In this document: positions 8,724 to 17,532 of the stretch, in pieces | How the letters are laid out: every line of letters begins with the position of its first letter | How positions within the stretch are numbered: position 1 is the first letter of the stretch | Translations under genes and position numbers: made by a program | DNA from: Microcystis wesenbergii NRERC-220 | GTDB lineage: Bacteria; Cyanobacteriota; Cyanobacteriia; Cyanobacteriales; Microcystaceae | Direction: 5' to 3' | NCBI RefSeq assembly: GCF_032027425.1 | Contig: NZ_JAVSJA010000001.1 | Span: 3,113,501 to 3,177,500, forward strand | Length of the DNA stretch: 64,000 nucleotides | The notes under the pieces: generated by a model | What the model was told of the DNA's origin: nothing | Database searches by the model: none | The model's input: the letters and a program-made list of their open reading frames with translations, nothing else

Positions 8724-9302
8724 TCAGGCATTAGAAATAGTTAAAAAACCTTGTCCTGGGGGATGAACAAGAATTTCATCAGCTATATTGGCCGCTTCCA
8801 TTTCATCAACAGGTAAATTTTTATCTAAAATAAAAGCAATTAAATCATCTTTGTTTCCCTGATTGTTTAAGATATTGCGGATACCACGAGTCATCTGGAA
8901 ATCGGCTGTTCTTTCGGCACTGACAAAAATTGTCCTGATAATTCTTAAACTGGCAGTACGATTTAGGCTATCATCTAACTTTTCATAAACAAAAATAATT
9001 AAGGAATATCCCAAGCCAAAAATTTTTTGTCTTGCGGATTTAAAAGGACAAGATGATTGAGGTTGTTTCATGCTTGTTACTTTGATATCTACTAACAAAT
9101 CGGGAAAATCAATCCCACTAGCTGAATTACCGTCAAGAAAATTGTATTTTTCTTTTAGATATAGTTTAAACTTTTGTTCTAAGTAAGTTCCGATCGCTTT
9201 ACCATCTGTAACACCATAGAGTGAAGATTCTTGATGTTGAGATTCCAAAGCTGAGAAGACAGCCGCATCCTCACATAACAATTCTTGGTTCAATCTTGCC
9301 AT
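8724..9302 (-). CDS. Putative type II restriction endonuclease, PD-(D/E)xK fold
   Basis: A 192-residue protein upstream of the DNA methyltransferase. Glu42 (GTYLEQKF) followed by GIDFPDLLVDIKVTS (63-77) gives a plausible E...PD...DxK metal site (Pro67-Asp68, Asp72, Lys74) of the PD-(D/E)xK nuclease fold. The conclusion rests on this motif plus gene pairing, since I do not recognise the specific endonuclease family. The gene is AT-rich like its partner and contains no HIP1 site. Confidence 0.7.
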   Translation of the reverse strand: MARLNQELLCEDAAVFSALESQHQESSLYGVTDGKAIGTYLEQKFKLYLKEKYNFLDGNSASGIDFPDLLVDIKVTSMKQPQSSCPFKSARQKIFGLGYSLIIFVYEKLDDSLNRTASLRIIRTIFVSAERTADFQMTRGIRNILNNQGNKDDLIAFILDKNLPVDEMEAANIADEILVHPPGQGFLTISNA

Positions 9303-9345
9303 AGATCATACAGGGTTTAAATCAACTCTAGCAGAAAAATTTATC

Positions 9346-9369
9346 TAAGTAACTAAGCAAAATTAATAT
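9346..9369. repeat. Lone family-A MITE end
   Basis: TAAGTAACTAAGCAAAATTAAT matches the inverted complement of the right end of family A (TAAGTACCTAAGCAAAATTAAT). No partner end is visible nearby, so this is probably a relic upstream of the restriction gene. Confidence 0.5.
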
Positions 9370-9490
9370 CGAATCTGTTTGACTTTCTGTTCTTTGTGCC
9401 TCTGTGGTTGCTCCCGAATCATTCTGGGATAAACTGATAGAAAAGTGTATGTTAGGCTAGATTTAACCGGACTAAACCAAGAGAGCCTAT

Positions 9491-9652
9491 TTATTTTTTG
9501 CGAGTAAAAATTTCTTCAAACCAATTAATAGCCCGATTTGCTAAAGCTTCTAGGGAATATTTTTGCTCGACTACTGCACGACAAAAAGATCGATCGATCC
9601 GGTCTAAATTTTTAATTCCTGTAACTAATCCCTCGATACTATCGGGTTCAAC
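9491..9652 (-). pseudogene. Duplicated 3' end of the neighbouring glycosyltransferase gene
   Basis: The reading frame encodes VEPDSIEGLVTGIKNLDRID onward to NRAINWFEEIF, almost identical to the last 50 residues of the glycosyltransferase at 11423-12487. The nucleotide repeat is 147 bp (9506-9652 and 11432-11578) with only a few differences. No start or catalytic part is present. The repeat boundary is 3 bp from the stop codon of the LemA-like gene. Confidence 0.85.
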
Positions 9653-9654
9653 CT

Positions 9655-10401
9655 TCATTTCGTGGCCTGGAAAAAGGACTGCTGGTGAAATCCCCAAGCT
9701 TTAGCGAGGAGCGAGGTGGGAAATGCTTGGACTTGCTGGTTATAAGCTTGTACCGCCTGATTGTATCGCATCCGTTCCACCGCTAGGCGGTTCTCCGTGC
9801 CTGCCATTTCGTACTGGAGGTTGATAAACAGTTGGCTAGACTGTAACTGCGGATTCGTTGCGGCATACTGGTGGAAACGTGCGATCGCCTGATCGATTTT
9901 GGCAATAGCAGCGGCTTTTTGTGCGGGGGTTAGTGCTTGCAAATAGGACTGACGGGATTGCACCAGCAAGGTGACTAAGGCTTTTTCCTGTTGAGCAGAT
10001 GCTTGTGTGACGCTGACGAGATTGGGGATGAGATCGGCACGCCGCTGGAGTTGGTTTTCCACTTGCGCCCAGGCTGCATTTACTCTTGAGGCAGAACTCA
10101 CCAGGGTATTATATGTCCACATTCCCGAAAGCGCAATCACCCCTATTATACCTACCCCCACAGATAGCAATCTCTGGCGTTGTTGTGTCGCCTTCTTCTG
10201 TCGCTCTAACTTTTGCTGGCGTTGCCTCTGAACTTCCCGAATCGCTTGTTGGATAAATTCAGCTGGAATCCGCACTTCTTTTGCCGCCGCCACTAATTCC
10301 GACTCGGCGAAGCTCTGGGTGTAATCAGCATAGTATCGCGAGGCAAGTTCTAGCACCTCTGGCACAATTTCTTCAGGAATGCGAATTTCTTTGTCGTTCA
10401 T
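9655..10401 (-). CDS. LemA-family membrane protein with N-terminal extension
   Basis: The 248-residue protein begins MNDKEIRIPEEIVPEVLELA, a soluble about 75-residue segment rich in charged helices, then a membrane helix (about 78-98), then a LemA domain (about 100-245) with the typical VENQLQRRADLIPNLVSVT. LemA proteins are membrane-anchored with a coiled-coil body of uncertain function and often neighbour TPM-domain proteins, as here: the next gene upstream is a TPM protein. I preferred ATG 10401 over the upstream start at 10446, because the family-like text begins there. The pair lies inside a duplicated glycosyltransferase end. Confidence 0.85.
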   Translation of the reverse strand: MNDKEIRIPEEIVPEVLELASRYYADYTQSFAESELVAAAKEVRIPAEFIQQAIREVQRQRQQKLERQKKATQQRQRLLSVGVGIIGVIALSGMWTYNTLVSSASRVNAAWAQVENQLQRRADLIPNLVSVTQASAQQEKALVTLLVQSRQSYLQALTPAQKAAAIAKIDQAIARFHQYAATNPQLQSSQLFINLQYEMAGTENRLAVERMRYNQAVQAYNQQVQAFPTSLLAKAWGFHQQSFFQATK

Positions 10402-10455
10402 GGCTAATCTTAGAAAATTTCCCAGAGATTCACGGTGTTTGATCACAAACGGCCA

Positions 10456-11301
10456 TTACCAACTGCCGCCAGCACCGCCGCCGCCGCTATCTCCACCACC
10501 AAAACTACCGCCGCCGCTATCTCCACCACTAAAACTACTGCCGCCGCTATCTCCACCACTAAAACTACTGCCGCCGCTATCTCCACCACTAAAACTACTG
10601 CCGCCGCTATCTCCACCACTAAAACTACTGCTGCTGCTAATTAGATAGAGGCTAATCCGATATATCAGGTAAAAAATAACCAAACCGCCGCCAATAGCAA
10701 CACCTAACCACATCCAGAAATGTACTCCTCGGCTATTATTCTGGGGGGTATCTTGAGTCAACTCTTTACTCAAGGATGGTTCTAAGGAGACAATTATGGC
10801 TCTGGTCGCTGCCAAAGTCCCGCCATCAAAATCTTTTTGCCGGAAGCGCGGCGTTATCTGTGTCTCGATAATATTGCCAACTTTCCCATCGGGTAAAATC
10901 CCCTCTACTCCATATCCTGTCTCAATTTCTACGCGGCGGTCTTTGACTGAAATCAAAAATAGCACGCCGTTATCTTGACCTTTTTTGCCAATTTTCCAAT
11001 AGTTGAAAAGGTTGGTCGTAAACTCTTTAGGAGAGGCGGCGGGAGCAGTTTCTGGTACAGTTACCACTGCTATTTCCGCTCCGTTTTTGGCTTCTAACCG
11101 AGCGATCATCTGGTTCAGTTGGGTTTCTGTCTCCGGTTGAAGAATCTCGGCTTTATCTGTCACCCATCCCCCGGAAACCTGTCGAGGATTGGGTACTTCT
11201 TGAACCGTCAGAGCTAGGCCAGGACAAGGAACTAGGAAAAAAGCTACGTAGAGCGAACCGAGCCAAATAACTGGATGAGGTTTAACTACTAAAGCTTTCA
11301 T
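10456..11301 (-). CDS. TPM-domain (YgcG-like) membrane protein with Gly/Ser repeat tail
   Basis: Starting at ATG 11301, the protein has a signal peptide (about residues 1-32), a TPM domain (about 48-180; VTDKAEILQPETETQLNQMI, DNGVLFLISVKDRRVEIETG), one membrane helix (about 194-218), and a glycine/serine/aspartate tail of SGGDSGGSSF units ending in GGGGAGGSW. Such a tail is characteristic of YgcG-type TPM proteins. TPM domains face the periplasm or lumen and some aid photosystem II repair. It is paired with a LemA gene 54 bp downstream, a recurrent association. The tail is encoded by a 30-bp minisatellite. Confidence 0.85.
   Translation of the reverse strand: MKALVVKPHPVIWLGSLYVAFFLVPCPGLALTVQEVPNPRQVSGGWVTDKAEILQPETETQLNQMIARLEAKNGAEIAVVTVPETAPAASPKEFTTNLFNYWKIGKKGQDNGVLFLISVKDRRVEIETGYGVEGILPDGKVGNIIETQITPRFRQKDFDGGTLAATRAIIVSLEPSLSKELTQDTPQNNSRGVHFWMWLGVAIGGGLVIFYLIYRISLYLISSSSSFSGGDSGGSSFSGGDSGGSSFSGGDSGGSSFSGGDSGGGSFGGGDSGGGGAGGSW
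10476..10630 (-). repeat. 30-bp coding minisatellite
   Basis: About five near-perfect copies of a 30-bp unit (ACTACTGCCGCCGCTATCTC plus CACCACTAAA) encode the SGGDSGGSSF repeat in the TPM protein. Copies differ by one or two bases, so slippage between strains is likely. Confidence 0.85.
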
Positions 11302-11422
11302 GACTTTAACCTCGAGTAAATGAAGATTTGTGCCTTTCTGTTGCTGTGTGGTGACAGAAAGGCACTCTCGAACCATATCGCTGCTTCTATTATATTAGAC
11401 TCCAGCTAAAAACCCTGCTCCC

Positions 11423-12487
11423 TCACTGACAAAAAATTTCTTCAAACCAATTAATAGCTCGATTTGCTAAAGCTTCTAGGGAATATTTTTGCTCGACTAC
11501 TGCACGACAAGAATATCGATCGATCCGGTCTAAATTTTTAATTCCTGTAACTAATCCCTCGATACTATCGGGTTCAACTAAAAAACCAGTTTTTCCCTCT
11601 TCAATAATTTCTACTGGACCACCACGACCATAGGCAATTACGGGAACACCACAGGCTAAAGCTTCAATAGCCCCGTTACCAAAAGCCTCAACCCAGCGCG
11701 GGGTCATCAACAGGCCAAAACAGTCGCCTAGCTCTTTTTGTAGGCTCTCGGTGGGCAAAAACCCGCGATAATCGACTAAATCGAAACTATAGTTATCCTG
11801 TAGATTTTGCCAGTAGAGAGGATCGGAAATATGACCGAAAACCCGTAAAGGGACACCTAACTGTTGACAAGCAGCGATCGCATCTTCTAAAGCTTTTTCT
11901 GGGGCAATCCGTCCCACCCAGGCTAGACAGGGGGAGGAATCGTCCCGAAACTGATACAAAGATACGTCTAAACCATTAGCCAAACAGCGATAGGGGGGAG
12001 ATATTGAGAAAGTTTCTGCTTGGGTGACGGTGTGAAAAGCGAGTAAATGGGGAAAACTGCGGTAGGTTTTTTGAATAATATGATCCATCGCCAAAGAAAC
12101 GGAAGCCATGCTGACTAAATGGGCGACGGGAGTAGCAAAAAAAGGAGTGAGATAAAAAGGGAGCCAATCGTAGGCAAAATTAACAATTAAATCGTACTGA
12201 TTTTGTACCTGTTGGGCGTAGTGCCACATATTGGCCAAAACGGCATTTTCGGGCATTAAAATCGGGGCTTCCCGGCCCTGACTTTGGGCGGAAATCTGGG
12301 CATTTCCCGCTATAGTGATCAAGGGGATATCCTGCAATCGCGAGGCTTCTGGAGCCACTACCCGCACCGCATACCCTTGCTTAGTCAGAGTGCGAGCGAG
12401 ATTATAAAGAGTTAATTCTACGCCACCGCCGCCCCCCGAACCCAAAAATCCCGCGGGGGTGGAGAGAAATAACAGTTTTCGACTCAA
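11423..12487 (-). CDS. GT4-family glycosyltransferase
   Basis: This 354-residue GT-B-fold enzyme shows an N-terminal GGGGGVELTLYNLARTLTKQG loop and the C-terminal nucleotide-sugar signature EAFGNGAIEALACGVPVIAY (about 267-286) with GGPVEII. It probably transfers a sugar to a surface polysaccharide or lipid; the acceptor is unknown. The start is TTG at 12487, overlapping the TGA of the upstream TPR/HEAT gene (TTGA), implying coupled translation. Its last 147 bp are duplicated at 9506-9652 beyond the LemA/TPM pair. Confidence 0.88.
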   Translation of the reverse strand: MSRKLLFLSTPAGFLGSGGGGGVELTLYNLARTLTKQGYAVRVVAPEASRLQDIPLITIAGNAQISAQSQGREAPILMPENAVLANMWHYAQQVQNQYDLIVNFAYDWLPFYLTPFFATPVAHLVSMASVSLAMDHIIQKTYRSFPHLLAFHTVTQAETFSISPPYRCLANGLDVSLYQFRDDSSPCLAWVGRIAPEKALEDAIAACQQLGVPLRVFGHISDPLYWQNLQDNYSFDLVDYRGFLPTESLQKELGDCFGLLMTPRWVEAFGNGAIEALACGVPVIAYGRGGPVEIIEEGKTGFLVEPDSIEGLVTGIKNLDRIDRYSCRAVVEQKYSLEALANRAINWFEEIFCQ

Positions 12488-13647
12488 TTTTGCACCTCAG
12501 TGGGTGTGGTTTCAGTGAAGGAAGTATCCTGTACGTCATCATCATCTTCTGGTTCACCAGTGGTTTCCAGGGGAGCCATCTCTAAACGGGGCGGTAATTG
12601 CAGATTTAACTGTTTAATTGCCCAGCGTGCTGTTTCTTGCACTTCCTCATCGGAATCATCGAGGGCAAGACAAATTAATTGACTGATCTGAGTCATGATC
12701 TCGTAGAGTCTGGTTAAATCGCGAATGGCATTTTTCCGCACCTGCGGATTTTTATCTTGGAGAGAGATAGCCAAAGCTTGGTTCATCGGTCGCAGGGAGC
12801 GGGTACAGATTTGAGAGAGGGCTTCTAGGGTTAAGCTGCGTTCGACGGAATCCCCATCCACCATACTATCGACTAAAGGCTGCATTGCCCTAGAATCGGA
12901 CATCTGTGCCAGCTTCCAAACCGCCCGTCTCCGGTTACGGGGATCGTTATCGCGAAGATTTTCAATTAAACGCAGGATTAAGTCTACGTTCGGGATCTGG
13001 GAGGTAGCTTGTACGGGCAAAGAAGTATTGAAATCGTATTCCCCATTGCCATTAATGTCACTGCTGGTCTTGGTGTTCGCATCGAAGGAATTACCATTGC
13101 GCCCAAAAAAGTTGTAGAGTGGGTTTTTGGGATTGATGTAAGTTGTCTTTTGGCGACGTTTTGAGGCTTTGCTTTTGGGACGACGGTATTGAAGGAGAAG
13201 CGATAGTAAAGCCCCCAATAAAGAGATTGATAACAGGGCCGAGCCAGCGAAATATGTCATTTTTTCTGGCTCAACCAAGATTTCCAGGGAGACCACTCCA
13301 GGAATAAGGGGAATAGAAGTAGAAGGAGCCTTTTTGGAGGCAGCTTCGGCATCCTTGCCCGTGGAGGTTTTATCTAAAAACTTCTCCATATCAGTGATCG
13401 CATTTTCAGCTGCGGTATCGCTCGGGCGTTGTGCCAGCGCTTGTTCAAATTTTTCCAAGGCTAGTTGGTATTTTCCTTGGGCTGCGGCTTCGTAACCAGC
13501 TTGCATCAACTGATAGTAATTATCGACAGTCTGGGTTTGCTCTAACTTGGGCGGAGTTTGAGCGTTAGCCGTGGGTAAAGCCTGGAAATGATAACCCCAA
13601 CTGCTCACACTGATAGCTAACAAAAATAGAAAATTGGGTTTGATCAT
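12484..13647 (-). CDS. Membrane protein with TPR and HEAT repeats
   Basis: 387 residues. There is a signal sequence (1-29, ending ANAQ), a TPR-like segment (about 42-90; YEAAAQGKYQLALEKFEQAL), a membrane helix (about 132-152), a basic linker (RRPKSKASKRRQK), and HEAT repeats (about 220-355) built around RDNDPRNRRRAVWKLAQM. TPR and HEAT modules are protein-interaction scaffolds, so this is likely an assembly or adaptor protein on the thylakoid or plasma membrane. It is followed with 4-bp overlap by a glycosyltransferase. No enzymatic motif was seen. Confidence 0.8.
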   Translation of the reverse strand: MIKPNFLFLLAISVSSWGYHFQALPTANAQTPPKLEQTQTVDNYYQLMQAGYEAAAQGKYQLALEKFEQALAQRPSDTAAENAITDMEKFLDKTSTGKDAEAASKKAPSTSIPLIPGVVSLEILVEPEKMTYFAGSALLSISLLGALLSLLLQYRRPKSKASKRRQKTTYINPKNPLYNFFGRNGNSFDANTKTSSDINGNGEYDFNTSLPVQATSQIPNVDLILRLIENLRDNDPRNRRRAVWKLAQMSDSRAMQPLVDSMVDGDSVERSLTLEALSQICTRSLRPMNQALAISLQDKNPQVRKNAIRDLTRLYEIMTQISQLICLALDDSDEEVQETARWAIKQLNLQLPPRLEMAPLETTGEPEDDDDVQDTSFTETTPTEVQN

Positions 13648-13866
13648 AGAATTAAATTAATTAATGTAACCGTTTGGGGGGGGGGTAAAAGTATAATAGC
13701 CTAAAAGCCTTGGATGAGAAGCAGTGAACACCAGAGATAGGTCATAGACCATGATGATTGGGAAAAGACCCTCTTGAGCGTGGGACGGGTAGTAGGGAGC
13801 CTAGTATCGAGGATAGGGTCTACTGTTTAGCACTTAGTAGGGATTATCTCTGAAAAACTGGCTTAA

Positions 13867-15534
13867 TTAAGCTTGCACAGGAGTTCTGCGCCACGTTCGA
13901 CCTTGAATAGTCCTGTGGAATTGCCAATTAGCTACGGTTTCTGGATAATCGCCCCGATAGTGACCGCCTCGGCTTTCTGCTCGTAATAAGGCACTTTCCA
14001 GAATTAAGTCGGCGATGTCTAAAAGATTTAATGTCTCGATCGCTATTCTTATTTCTAACCGCACCGAGGGACACAAAAATAATTGTCCTTTGTCGGGAAG
14101 AAGATTCTGGAGAAATTGGCCCATCTTTAAGGAATGTAACTGTTGTTTCCACTGTTGCACCCGTAGGATAGCAGTTTCTAACTCATTTTGACATCGGCAA
14201 ATTCCCGCATTTTCCCACATTAAAATCGGTAATTCTCTCCGTACTTTTTGCCAGTCTTCCTGTTCTTCCTGCCAGTTTTCCCCAATTTCTAAGGGTTTTT
14301 CTGGTCTTTCCCCACGAAAGTTTTCTGGCTCTAGACCTATTTCAGCTAAATTTGCCGCAAAGACAATACATTCCAAGAGAGAATTACTGGCTAAACGATT
14401 GGCACCGTGGACACCTGTACTAGCTGATTCGCCGATCGCATACAAACCGGGTAGAGAAGTGCGGGCGTTTAAATCTGTGGCTACTCCTCCCATCCAATAG
14501 TGAGCGGCGGGGGCGACGGGAATCACATCCTCAAACACATTAATGCCCCATTTTTGACAGATGCGGATAATATTGGGGAAACGATAACGCAGACGATCCG
14601 GTTCGATTGGTCTTAGATCTAGATATACTTTGGCATGGGCGGGATCGTCGGAGGTTTTGTGCAAATGGCTAAAAATCGCCCGACTCACCACATCCCGGGG
14701 AGCCAATTCTCCAGCAGCATGGTAATCGAAGGCAAAACGCCGCCCCTGGGCATCAATTAAATGCGCCCCTTCGCCACGCACCGCTTCACTAATTAAAAAC
14801 CGCGGTGCCCCCGACACAGTCAAAGCGGTGGGGTGAAACTGAAAAAATTCCGGGTCGCGAATCACTGCCCCAGCACGCCAAGCCAGGGCGACTCCATCCC
14901 CGGTGCTGACGGCGGGATTAGTAGTTTGGGCGTAGACTTGACCGCCGCCTCCCGTAGCCAGAATGACTGCTTGCGCTCGCAGCCAACAGAGATGATCTTG
15001 ATGGAGTAAACAAATACCTTGACAGCGTTGCCCTTCCGGGTCAAGCCAGAGTTTCAGGGCAATCGCTTGGGGAATAATGGTAATGTTGGAGCGCTCGGTC
15101 ACTTTTTCCATCAGGGTACTGATGATCGCTCTCCCGGTGCGATCGGCTGCGTGTAGCACCCTAGCCTGGGAATGGGCAGCCTCAAGAGTGCGGGCTAAGT
15201 CGTCTCCAGAGCGATCAAAACTAACTCCTAACCGCAGCAAATCAGAGATCGCTTGGGGGGCCTTCTCAACTAAAAACTGCACGGCATAGCGATCACATAA
15301 GCCCGCTCCGGCCTTCAGGGTATCTTCTAAATGGAAAACGGGGGAATCTGCCGGGGACGTGGCCGCCGCAATTCCTCCCTGCGCCCAATCACTAGCCCCG
15401 GTTTTTAAATCTTCTTTGGTAATTAAACCCACCTTTAAGTTAGGGGGTAAACACAGCGCGGCATACAATCCCGCCGCTCCCGAGCCGACCACTAAAACAT
15501 CTTGATAACTCGGCAGTTGCGAGGAAACGACCAT
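13867..15534 (-). CDS. nadB: L-aspartate oxidase
   Basis: This 555-residue flavoprotein oxidises L-aspartate to iminoaspartate, the first step of NAD biosynthesis. It has an N-terminal FAD-binding VVGSGAAGLYAALCLP, DWAQGGIAAA, the substrate-site stretch RGEGAHLIDAQGRRFAFDYH, and the C-terminal FAD motif STGVHGANRLASNSLLECIV. The C-terminal helical domain (about 430-555) is present. Length is normal and no frameshift was seen. The gene stands alone with no nadA or nadC beside it. Confidence 0.95.
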   Translation of the reverse strand: MVVSSQLPSYQDVLVVGSGAAGLYAALCLPPNLKVGLITKEDLKTGASDWAQGGIAAATSPADSPVFHLEDTLKAGAGLCDRYAVQFLVEKAPQAISDLLRLGVSFDRSGDDLARTLEAAHSQARVLHAADRTGRAIISTLMEKVTERSNITIIPQAIALKLWLDPEGQRCQGICLLHQDHLCWLRAQAVILATGGGGQVYAQTTNPAVSTGDGVALAWRAGAVIRDPEFFQFHPTALTVSGAPRFLISEAVRGEGAHLIDAQGRRFAFDYHAAGELAPRDVVSRAIFSHLHKTSDDPAHAKVYLDLRPIEPDRLRYRFPNIIRICQKWGINVFEDVIPVAPAAHYWMGGVATDLNARTSLPGLYAIGESASTGVHGANRLASNSLLECIVFAANLAEIGLEPENFRGERPEKPLEIGENWQEEQEDWQKVRRELPILMWENAGICRCQNELETAILRVQQWKQQLHSLKMGQFLQNLLPDKGQLFLCPSVRLEIRIAIETLNLLDIADLILESALLRAESRGGHYRGDYPETVANWQFHRTIQGRTWRRTPVQA

Positions 15535-15672
15535 GTAGGAGTTAATTGATAAATTCTATTTATTCTAGCATTTCATTTCTCTATAGCTCTGGCCAAAATC
15601 CCCAGTCTTTCGTTGGCGCAGTATATGGTCGCCAGTCGTCAACTTTTGACTGAAAACTCCAATCTGATCCCT

Positions 15673-15846
15673 AGACCTCTTATAAAAATCAAAAATTGTT
15701 GTTAGATTTAGGAGTCAGTATTCTCCGAGTCAGTAGAATTAAAAATGAATAATAATCAATTAAATAATCTATTTACCGATTTTATGCAATTTAATCCCTA
15801 TTTTTGCCGTTTTTAAACCCTGAAAAATTAATTATGCCAGAGCTTG
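15673..15846. mobile_element. MITE-like element, family C (copy 1, degenerate right end)
   Basis: The left end AGACCTCTTATAAAAATC and the interior (AAAAATTGTTGTTAG, GAATAATAATCAATTAAAT, TTAATTATGCCAGAG) match copies at 19060-19330 and 47353-47532. The right terminal repeat has drifted (CCAGAGCTT instead of CAAGAGGTT). Next to it lies a run of TGATCAC heptamers (15853-15893). Confidence 0.7.
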
Positions 15847-15852
15847 ACTGAA

Positions 15853-15893
15853 TAACTGATCACTGATCACTGATCACTGATCACTGATCACTG
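15853..15893. repeat. Heptameric tandem repeat (TGATCAC)
   Basis: Five to six consecutive TGATCAC units. Short heptameric tandem repeats of this kind are common in cyanobacterial intergenic DNA. Confidence 0.85.
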
Positions 15894-15949
15894 AAAAAGG
15901 TGAGCGATCGCTCACCTAGAAATTTTTTTTAAACCGTAATTAACTGGAT

Positions 15950-16357
15950 TTAGTAAACTCCGGGGTTAAAACGGTCATCACCCTCGATAAATTCTTTAGA
16001 AGGCTCAGTAACGGTGAATTTCTCCAGATTAGCCTGTAAACGCTCTTTTTGAGTGGCCGAGAGTCCGGGTATATTGAGGACATCTTCCACTTCTTGGTAG
16101 GGGGCGTTTTTGATGATTTTACCAGCTAAATTGGGATAGAACCCTCTCAAGTCCCGGAAATCGCGAATATCACTGTTATTGAGGTCGATTTTCGCCCCAA
16201 ATTCTGTAGTTAGTTTAGCATCAGCCGCATTTAAGACCGCCACAGGAAGAGAGGGAAGGGCGATCGAGGTGAGATTGAGAGCTTGAGCAGGAACTTTGCC
16301 CCAAAAACTCCCGATAATCAAGGCAATTACCGCCAGCAGACGAACAAGATTCTTCAT
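15950..16357 (-). CDS. psbU: Photosystem II extrinsic protein PsbU (12 kDa)
   Basis: 135 residues with a Sec signal peptide (basic start, hydrophobic core, AQALN cleavage region near residue 27) and a mature domain carrying the helix-hairpin-helix-like IDLNNSDIRDFRDLRGFYPN and NAPYQEVEDVLNIPGLS stretches typical of PsbU. PsbU binds the lumenal face of photosystem II in cyanobacteria and stabilises the oxygen-evolving cluster with PsbO and PsbV. It is monocistronic here. The stop is followed by T-rich sequence. Confidence 0.95.
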   Translation of the reverse strand: MKNLVRLLAVIALIIGSFWGKVPAQALNLTSIALPSLPVAVLNAADAKLTTEFGAKIDLNNSDIRDFRDLRGFYPNLAGKIIKNAPYQEVEDVLNIPGLSATQKERLQANLEKFTVTEPSKEFIEGDDRFNPGVY

Positions 16358-16896
16358 TGCAGTTGTGGTCTCCTAAAACCAAGGCAAATTAACGATCAGG
16401 ACAAGAAATGAAGCCGTCAGCCTTCAGCTTTCCGACTAGGCATAGGGTGGGGAATTGGGACTTACCACCGCAGCTGACCTATTAGCTGAACGCTGATAGC
16501 TAGTTAAAAAAGTTATATCATGCCATTAGACCAGATCTTAACCTAGTTTGCCGCCCTAGGGGAAGGGTTTTGAGGGTTGGGGGATGGGGTTTTAGGGTTT
16601 TAGGGGTTTTAGGGTTTTGCGGTTTTGGGGTTTTTTAACAAAGAACAAGTTGGTTAGGACAATCTAAATCGCTAAAATCAGGTTCTGGCAAGGATTTTCC
16701 TGCTGCCATCTGGCTGCTGCTACAGTTGAATTTCCCTATTTCCCTCTTCCCCTATCTCCCCACTTCCCCCATTTCCTCATTCCCCTATCCCCCAATCGAA
16801 TTATTACAAATCCCTAAAATTATCAGTGACGAACAGCATTCCTATGGCATCATGGACTGTTGCTTGTCTTGAAATATGTATAAGGAAGACACAATT
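16358..16896. other. Non-coding interval with G-rich and C-rich low-complexity tracts
   Basis: No gene seen. It should contain the divergent promoters of psbU and the peroxiredoxin. At 16556-16640 about five TTTTAGGG-like units form a G-run array; at 16735-16795 a CCCC-rich tract follows (CCCTATTTCCC-type units). Confidence 0.6.
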
Positions 16897-17532
16897 ATGG
16901 CTCTCCAATTGGGTGATATCGTTCCAGATTTTACACAAGATTCTAGTGAAGGTCCGATTTCTTTTCATCAGTGGGTAGGAGATAGCTGGGTAGTGCTGTT
17001 CTCGCACCCGGCTGATTACACTCCCGTTTGTACCACGGAATTAGGTACGGTGGCTAGTCTTAAGTCAGAATTTGAGCGACGTAATGTGAAAGTTATCGCT
17101 TTGAGTGTCGATAGTGCCGAATCCCATCGGGGTTGGATTAATGACATCAACGAAACTCAAAACACTACCGTTAACTATCCGATTATCGCCGATGGCGATC
17201 GCAAAGTGTCGGATCTCTACGGCATGATTCACCCCAATTCCCTCAATAATCTGACGGTACGTTCGGTGTTTATTATCGATCCCAACAAAAAATTACGTTT
17301 GACTATTACCTATCCTGCCAGCACGGGACGCAATTTTAATGAGATCCTGCGGGTAATTGACTCCCTGCAGCTCACCGATAACTATCAGGTGGCTACCCCG
17401 GCTAACTGGACCGACGGCGGCGATTGTGTGGTGGTTCCCTCTATTCCCACTGAAGAAGCTCGTAGCAAATTCCCCAAAGGAGTTGAAGAAATCAAACCCT
17501 ATCTACGCATGACTCCCCAACCTAATAAGTAA
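16897..17532 (+). CDS. 1-Cys peroxiredoxin (Prx6 family)
   Basis: 211 residues starting at ATG 16897, supported by AAGGAAG 8 bp upstream; the earlier ATG at 16876 has no such site. The active-site stretch HPADYTPVCTTELG places the peroxidatic cysteine at residue 45. The C-terminal extension (from about 140) with GGDCVVVPS and KPYLRMTPQP is typical of Prx6-type enzymes. It reduces hydrogen peroxide and organic peroxides in the cytoplasm, as a defence against photosynthetic oxidants. Confidence 0.95.
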   Translation: MALQLGDIVPDFTQDSSEGPISFHQWVGDSWVVLFSHPADYTPVCTTELGTVASLKSEFERRNVKVIALSVDSAESHRGWINDINETQNTTVNYPIIADGDRKVSDLYGMIHPNSLNNLTVRSVFIIDPNKKLRLTITYPASTGRNFNEILRVIDSLQLTDNYQVATPANWTDGGDCVVVPSIPTEEARSKFPKGVEEIKPYLRMTPQPNK

